64,000 bases of DNA, from contig NZ_JAPDRA010000005.1 of the NCBI RefSeq assembly GCF_026013525.1, positions 210,333 to 274,332 of the forward strand. The letters run 5' to 3'. A program made the translations under genes and the position numbers. The DNA is from Sphingomonas canadensis. GTDB taxonomy: Bacteria > Pseudomonadota > Alphaproteobacteria > Sphingomonadales > Sphingomonadaceae. A model generated the notes under the pieces. The model ran no database searches. It saw nothing but the letters and a program-made list of their open reading frames with translations, and was not told where the DNA came from. Shown piece by piece: positions 59,710 to 64,000 of the stretch (its first letter is position 1; each line of letters begins with the position of its first letter).

Positions 59710-61497
59710 ATGCAGCCCATTTTCGGCATTTTCGATCGGCGTGGCGGTTCGGTAGGGCCGCGCATGGATGCCATGGCGCGCGCGTTTTCCGCCGCAGGGC
59801 TTGGCCCTGCGAGTCTCCACAGCCATGGAAGCATAGCGCTGGGCGCGAGCGACGGCGACCGGAGCCGCGCTGCCGATGCGACGCTCTTGATCGCGGCCGA
59901 TGCGCGGATCGACGATCGCGCCACGCTGGGTGATGCGCTCGGGCTGAGCCCGGCGGAGATGCGTGCCATGGACAGCGCCGCGCTGATCCTGGCTGCCTAT
60001 CGGCGTTGGGGGGCGGATTGCCCGAAACATCTGATCGGCGATTATGCCTTCGTGATCTGGGACTCTGCGGCGCAGCAATTGTTCTGCGCGCGCGATCATG
60101 TCGGAGCGCGCCCCTTCTACTATGCGCTGGATGGGCAGCACCTCGCCTTTGCAAGCGCGATCGAGGTCGTGCTGGCCGCGCCCGGGGTGGACCGGGCGTT
60201 CGATGCCGATGCCGTGGCGCACGGACTGGTGTCCCGATTCCCGCTCTCGGCGGCCCACACCGCCTATGCCGCTGTACGCCGCCTGCCTCCCGGCCACAGC
60301 ATGATCGTGACGTCCACGCACGCAGCGATCTCGCGCTATTGGTGTCCCGAACAGTTGCACCGCCTCGAACTCGCCGATGACGGAGAGTACGCGCAGCGGC
60401 TGCGTGCGCTGCACCGCCAGGCGGTTGCCGACCGGCTCGATGGAGAAGGTCTGGGCGTGCACGTCAGCGGCGGGCTCGATACATCGAGCATCGTCGCGGT
60501 CGGTAGCGCGTTGCTGCGTGAGCAGGGCCGTCCTCCCTTCATGGGATTCGCCTGGTCGCTGCCCGAACCCGGCAGTGAGCCGAGCTGGATCGCCGCGGCG
60601 CGCGTGCAGGAAGATCTGGAGATCCATGCGCCGGTGCCGACGGCGGAGGATTTCATCAGCCTGCTGCGTGCCGACGGGACGATGAGCCCGGACGCGGGCA
60701 ACATGCTCCAGGAATCTGCCGTGCAGCGCGAAGCGGAGCGGCGCGGCATCCGCGCGATCTTGTCAGGCTGGGGCGGCGACGAAGCGGCGACGTTCAATGG
60801 GCCTGGCTACATCCCCGACTTGCTGCGCGGCGGGCATTGGGGACGGCTCCGCGAGGAAGCGAGAAAGGCTAACTGCTCCCTGCTGCGCTTCGTGATAGGG
60901 CAGGCGGTTTTGCCGGTGCTGGGGGCGACGCGAACGCGGCAGGAGCGCGCGCGTCACCGGGCGAGGGTGGCGCGCAGCTTCGTCGCGCCCGAAATCCGCG
61001 CCCGCCTTCTGGCGCGCCCTGTGCCGCCGCCGCGTACGGGCAGCATCCGCCAGGTGCAGTTCGAGACCTTCTTTTCCGGCTATCTGGCGACGCGCCTCGA
61101 AGACTGGGCGATCAGCGGGCACCGCCGCGGGATCGAATATCGCTATCCGATGCTCGACCGGCGCCTGATGGAATTCGCGCATTCGCTGCCGCCGACGCAG
61201 GTACACACGCCGGAATGGCGGCGCTGGGCGTTTCGCAACGCGATGCGCGATATCCTCCCGCCAGAAATCTGCTGGAACACGAACAAGAACGAAGTGCAGC
61301 GCATCGAACATGTCGATCTGGTGACAGGCGAAGCGTTCGGCCGCGTCGCAGCGCAATTGCGCGCCCGCGCCGTGCCGCCGTCTCGCGCGGCTTGGCTGGA
61401 CATGCCGCGGCTGCTGGCGGATTTGGATTCCGCCGCCGCGGGAAATATGCGCGGGCTCCAGCATCGCCGCCTCGCGCTGCAGTTCCTCGATTTCTGA
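59710..61497 (+). CDS. Asparagine-synthetase-like protein (lasso cyclase, C-type)
   Basis: A 595-residue protein. The N-terminal glutamine-amidotransferase-like domain starts MQPIFGIFDRRGG and lacks the Cys2 nucleophile, so it does not hydrolyse glutamine. The synthetase domain has the ATP-pyrophosphatase loop SGGLDTSS (253-260), and ILSGWGGDEAATFNG and EYRYPMLDRRLMEFA. In lasso pathways this enzyme activates the ring Glu/Asp with ATP and closes the macrolactam. The ATG at 59710 is preferred over 59701 because it starts the conserved domain. Confidence 0.88.
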   Translation: MQPIFGIFDRRGGSVGPRMDAMARAFSAAGLGPASLHSHGSIALGASDGDRSRAADATLLIAADARIDDRATLGDALGLSPAEMRAMDSAALILAAYRRWGADCPKHLIGDYAFVIWDSAAQQLFCARDHVGARPFYYALDGQHLAFASAIEVVLAAPGVDRAFDADAVAHGLVSRFPLSAAHTAYAAVRRLPPGHSMIVTSTHAAISRYWCPEQLHRLELADDGEYAQRLRALHRQAVADRLDGEGLGVHVSGGLDTSSIVAVGSALLREQGRPPFMGFAWSLPEPGSEPSWIAAARVQEDLEIHAPVPTAEDFISLLRADGTMSPDAGNMLQESAVQREAERRGIRAILSGWGGDEAATFNGPGYIPDLLRGGHWGRLREEARKANCSLLRFVIGQAVLPVLGATRTRQERARHRARVARSFVAPEIRARLLARPVPPPRTGSIRQVQFETFFSGYLATRLEDWAISGHRRGIEYRYPMLDRRLMEFAHSLPPTQVHTPEWRRWAFRNAMRDILPPEICWNTNKNEVQRIEHVDLVTGEAFGRVAAQLRARAVPPSRAAWLDMPRLLADLDSAAAGNMRGLQHRRLALQFLDF

Positions 61498-61505
61498 TCG
61501 CGGCT

Positions 61506-62132
61506 ATGATCGTCTCCTTCTCTCGCAAGTTCGTCTTCGTCGCGGTGCCCAAGACGGGCAGCCAGGCACTCCGCAAACGGCTGCGCGCGGGTTTGAGTGC
61601 GACCGACTGGGAACAGGCCACGCTTACCGAACAGCGGCTGTTCCCCGTCGCGGAGCTCGCCGCGATCGGCCATGGCCACCTGACTTGCCGGGACATCATG
61701 CCCTGGCTCCCGCCAGGCATGTGGGAGGCGTTCTTCACCTTCGGCGTGGTGCGGCATCCGTTCGCCCGGTTCCGCTCCGCATGCGGTTTCTACGATCCGG
61801 CGCGGTTCGCGGCGTCGCGCGATTCCAATGACGAGATGAAGCGCCTGCTCGACCGCGAAGGCGATCATTTCCTCTTCGCGCCTCAGCATCATTTCCTGTG
61901 TGGCGACGATGGCCGTATCGCGGTCAACACCGTCGCCCGGTACGAGAGGCTGGCGGAGGATATGACTGTCATCACCCGGCGGATCGGATTGGCCGAGGCG
62001 CCGCTCGAGCGCGTCAACGTAACGCGAACGGCGCCGACGCAAGCGTTCGACGTCGAGCTGCGGGCGATGCTCACCGAGCGCTATGCGCAGGATTTCGCAC
62101 TATTCGGCTATGATGCAGGATCGCCGGCGTGA
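61506..62132 (+). CDS. Sulfotransferase family 2-like protein
   Basis: A 208-residue protein with the 5'-phosphosulfate loop VAVPKTGSQALRKRL (residues 12-26) and FGVVRHPFARFRSACGFY as the 3'-phosphate motif. The acceptor is unknown. It follows the cyclase gene by eight bases; its stop overlaps the GTG of the next gene (GTGA). Confidence 0.8.
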   Translation: MIVSFSRKFVFVAVPKTGSQALRKRLRAGLSATDWEQATLTEQRLFPVAELAAIGHGHLTCRDIMPWLPPGMWEAFFTFGVVRHPFARFRSACGFYDPARFAASRDSNDEMKRLLDREGDHFLFAPQHHFLCGDDGRIAVNTVARYERLAEDMTVITRRIGLAEAPLERVNVTRTAPTQAFDVELRAMLTERYAQDFALFGYDAGSPA

Positions 62133-62992
62133 AGCCGCGCCATTGCCTTGCCACCGTCACCTCGGATGCGTTCGCGATCGGCACGATCGTGATGGTCCAT
62201 TCGTTCCGGCGTCACAATCCATGGTTCGATGGTGATGTCATCGCGTTTTACGACGCGCTCGGCTCGCAGATGGCGGCGCTGCTTTCACGCATCGACGGAC
62301 TGCGCCTCGTGCCGGTATCTCCGGCCTTTCACGATAGGGTGGCTGGGCTGATCGCCGCGCGGCCTGAATTGGCAAGCCGGTGCGCCCGCTTCGCGTCGAT
62401 CGAGGCCTTTGGGCTTAACGGCTATGACCGGGTGATGTTCTGTGACAGCGATCTGCTGTTCCGCGCGGACGTCAGCGATCTGTTCGAGCGGCGTGAACCC
62501 TTCGTCGCGGTGGGCGACAGTGCCTGGCAGGAGGGCCTGGGACGCGACCGCACGAGCTTCGACAAAGTCGCGCGCGATGCCAGTGGCGCGATCTCGCCGT
62601 CGTTTAACGCGGGGTTGATGCTGATCGACGGCGCGCTCGCGGGCAGCAAGGTCCATGGCGCCTTGCTCGACGGGCTCGAACCCTCTTTATGGAGTGCGGT
62701 GGTCACGCCCCACACCGATCAGATCGTCTTCAATCGCCATTTCGCCGGTCAGGTATCGATCGCAGGCCCGGACTATAACCGGTTGTTGATGCACGACGTT
62801 TCCTTCGGCGAGGCGCGCGATGCGCGAGTGCTTCATTTCAATGGCGCGGCAAAGCCCTGGGCCTGGCACCACCACCCCCAGGCCGTGCGGCGCAGTCCGG
62901 TCCTGATCGAGGCCTACCGGCAATGGCATGCCAGCTATCTCGACTGGCTGGCCGCTCAGCACCTTGCCGCGGGCGAATGGGTCGCGGCGTAA
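62129..62992 (+). CDS. GT8-like glycosyltransferase
   Basis: A 287-residue glycosyltransferase of GT-A fold. The metal/nucleotide-sugar motif is CDSDLLF (DSD at 106-108), preceded by FGLNGYDRVMF, and the later HTDQIVFN and VLHFNGAAKPW match GT8-type enzymes. It would transfer a sugar from a nucleotide donor; the acceptor might be the peptide. The GTG start overlaps the preceding stop, and its TAA shares a base with the next ATG (TAATG). Confidence 0.85.
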   Translation: MKPRHCLATVTSDAFAIGTIVMVHSFRRHNPWFDGDVIAFYDALGSQMAALLSRIDGLRLVPVSPAFHDRVAGLIAARPELASRCARFASIEAFGLNGYDRVMFCDSDLLFRADVSDLFERREPFVAVGDSAWQEGLGRDRTSFDKVARDASGAISPSFNAGLMLIDGALAGSKVHGALLDGLEPSLWSAVVTPHTDQIVFNRHFAGQVSIAGPDYNRLLMHDVSFGEARDARVLHFNGAAKPWAWHHHPQAVRRSPVLIEAYRQWHASYLDWLAAQHLAAGEWVAA

Positions 62993-63780
62993 TGGCAGGC
63001 GCGGCGGGCGCGATCCGTACCCATTTGTTCGTCATCGCGCCGAACAACAGCGGATCGACGCTGCTCCGGAACGCGATCGCGTCCTCTCGCCATTGCTGGA
63101 GCCTGCCTCGCGAGGGGCAGCACGTCCCCGGCTTTGTCGGTCCCAGCACGCGCGAAACCGGCACGCGGTTGATCTGGGCGTCGCGCCCGGAATGGGTGGC
63201 GCTGTTCAGCGGGATCGGCCACGACTGGCGGCGCACCCGCGATGCCTGGCACGCCCAAGCGACGGCGCAAGATCCTGCGGCATCCGTGTTCGTCACCTCG
63301 TCGCCGCCCTTCCTGCTCAACGTGGCGGCGCTTCGTCAGGCATTTTCCGACGCCCGGTTCCTGTTCCTCACGCGCAATCCCTACGCCGCTATCGAGGGAA
63401 TTATGCGCCGAGCCGATCAGCAGCCGCTTGAGCCGGGGGAGGACATCAGGATTGTTGCCGCTCGGCATCTGGCGGTCTGCCTGGCGCGCCAGCGCAACAA
63501 CCTGCTCGACCATGGCGATATCGGTATGGCGCTCAGCTATGAGGAGATGTGCGCCGATCCGCGCGGGACGGCGGCGCGGGTCGCGGCATTGGTGCCTGCC
63601 CTGGAAGGATTCGAGTGGCCGGATCGCATCGCGGTGAAGGGGATTGAGGGCCGGCCCATCGCGGACATGAACGCGGATCAGATCGCTCGACTGAGCGAGA
63701 ATGACCGGTCGGTCATCAGCGCGACGTTGCGCGAGCAACAGGCTGATCTCGAATGGTTCGGTTACAGCTATCTGGCATAG
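62992..63780 (+). CDS. Sulfotransferase-like protein (atypical loop)
   Basis: A 262-residue protein. The N-terminal APNNSGSTLLRNAI is a sulfotransferase-type P-loop-like motif with Asn-Asn where Lys-Ser/Thr is usual, and RFLFLTRNPYAAIEGIMRR is the 3'-phosphate region. It belongs to the broad sulfotransferase superfamily; activity is less certain because of the changed loop. It is the last gene of the cluster, 47 bases before the IS end. Confidence 0.7.
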   Translation: MAGAAGAIRTHLFVIAPNNSGSTLLRNAIASSRHCWSLPREGQHVPGFVGPSTRETGTRLIWASRPEWVALFSGIGHDWRRTRDAWHAQATAQDPAASVFVTSSPPFLLNVAALRQAFSDARFLFLTRNPYAAIEGIMRRADQQPLEPGEDIRIVAARHLAVCLARQRNNLLDHGDIGMALSYEEMCADPRGTAARVAALVPALEGFEWPDRIAVKGIEGRPIADMNADQIARLSENDRSVISATLREQQADLEWFGYSYLA

Positions 63781-63827
63781 TCGGCTTCGAAGGCCGGCCC
63801 AATTTCCCTCATCCGCTGGTGTCTGCT

Positions 63828-63927
63828 TGACCCTGGTCCCGATTTGTATCCGGCCAGAAGGAGAGATCTGGCGCTTCTGACCCTGGTCCCGATTTGTATC
63901 CGGCCAGAAGGAGAGATCTGGCGCTTC
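63828..63927. repeat. Two tandem copies of a 50-bp IS end
   Basis: The 50-base unit starting TGACCCTGGTCCCGATTTGT is present twice in direct, exact succession (63828-63877 and 63878-63927). It begins with TG as IS3-family ends do. Confidence 0.9.
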
Positions 63928-63958
63928 ATCGGCCGGGGTTAACCCCGGCCGATGAAGC
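63923..63958. repeat. 36-bp perfect palindrome at the transposase stop
   Basis: Bases 63923-63958 read identically on both strands, centred on TT|AA at 63940/63941. It spans the transposase stop codon and would form a strong hairpin, possibly a terminator blocking readthrough across the IS end. Confidence 0.85.
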
Positions 63959-64000
63959 AAATTCGGTCGGTGTCATGAACCCCAGGGATGTGTGAGGTCG
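63926..64000 (-). CDS. IS3-family transposase OrfB, C-terminal 24 residues
   Basis: The minus-strand frame reads RPHTSLGFMTPTEFASSAG then VNPGR and a TGA. RPH-S/T-LG is the conserved end of IS3-family OrfB (rve) integrases. The rest of the gene lies beyond the window. Confidence 0.8.
   Translation of the reverse strand, partial: RPHTSLGFMTPTEFASSAGVNPGR

Larger units (their letters stand above)
63878..64000 (-). mobile_element. End of an IS3-family insertion sequence, continuing past the window
   Basis: The inner 50-bp end copy, a palindrome and the 3' end of a transposase gene together form the terminus of an insertion sequence that runs off the right edge. The outer copy of the 50-bp end (63828-63877) is an extra duplicate. 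Confidence 0.75.

Noticed and set aside
63828..63927. Tandem 50-bp repeat as a CRISPR array
   Set aside because: Two contiguous copies without spacers, at an IS end; no cas genes in the window.

Overview
The window looks like a chromosomal stretch of a sphingomonad alphaproteobacterium (Sphingomonas or a close relative). Support comes from the high GC content, PdhB with its own lipoyl domain, a CckA-type hybrid kinase, an alphaproteobacterial SOS box of the form GTTC-N7-GTTC before recA, TrmFO, and several secreted proteins in a sphingomonad style. No database search was possible, so genus-level placement is an inference.

Positions 1-49.5 kb are mostly ordinary core genome on both strands. 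In order: end of eno, ftsB, pdhA-pdhB, a three-gene Tad/TadG pilus-type set, trmFO, gyrA, TPR and regulatory genes, a degenerate histidine kinase, a deacetylase whose stop codon lies inside a tRNA gene, two tRNAs, an M28 peptidase, ettA, an AT-rich islet with a SLATT-type membrane protein, a cytosine-deaminase-like gene, acyP, greB, slt, dapA, smpB, an M13 peptidase, cckA, recA, a GST, a dicarboxylate symporter, alaS, and a KefB/C-type antiporter.

About 49.9-50.7 kb is a gene graveyard, with remnants of a phosphopantetheinyl transferase, an AraC regulator and an RHS protein. It borders a compact accessory cluster, all on the + strand (50.9-63.8 kb), most of whose genes overlap by 1-4 bases.

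The cluster is the most interesting part. It combines (i) a RiPP module: a 44-residue precursor candidate with lasso-peptide features (aromatic-x-x-P-x-L leader motif, Thr at -2, Glu at core position 9), a PqqD-like recognition protein, an asparagine-synthetase-like cyclase and an HPr-kinase-like enzyme; (ii) a carrier-protein module: a free-standing adenylation enzyme whose predicted pocket resembles the proline ligases of pyrrole biosynthesis, an acyl-CoA-dehydrogenase-like oxidase, a carrier protein and a halogenase-like flavoprotein; and (iii) tailoring genes: four sulfotransferases, a GT8-like glycosyltransferase, an Asp/Asn beta-hydroxylase and an LpxL-like protein. My working hypothesis is a hybrid pathway that makes a lasso-like peptide decorated with a pyrrole-carboxylate-type acyl group, phosphate, sulfate and/or sugar. 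The usual lasso leader protease (B2), an exporter and an intact phosphopantetheinyl transferase are not in the window. The cluster ends at an IS3-family element entering from the right, with a duplicated 50-bp end and a 36-bp perfect palindrome.
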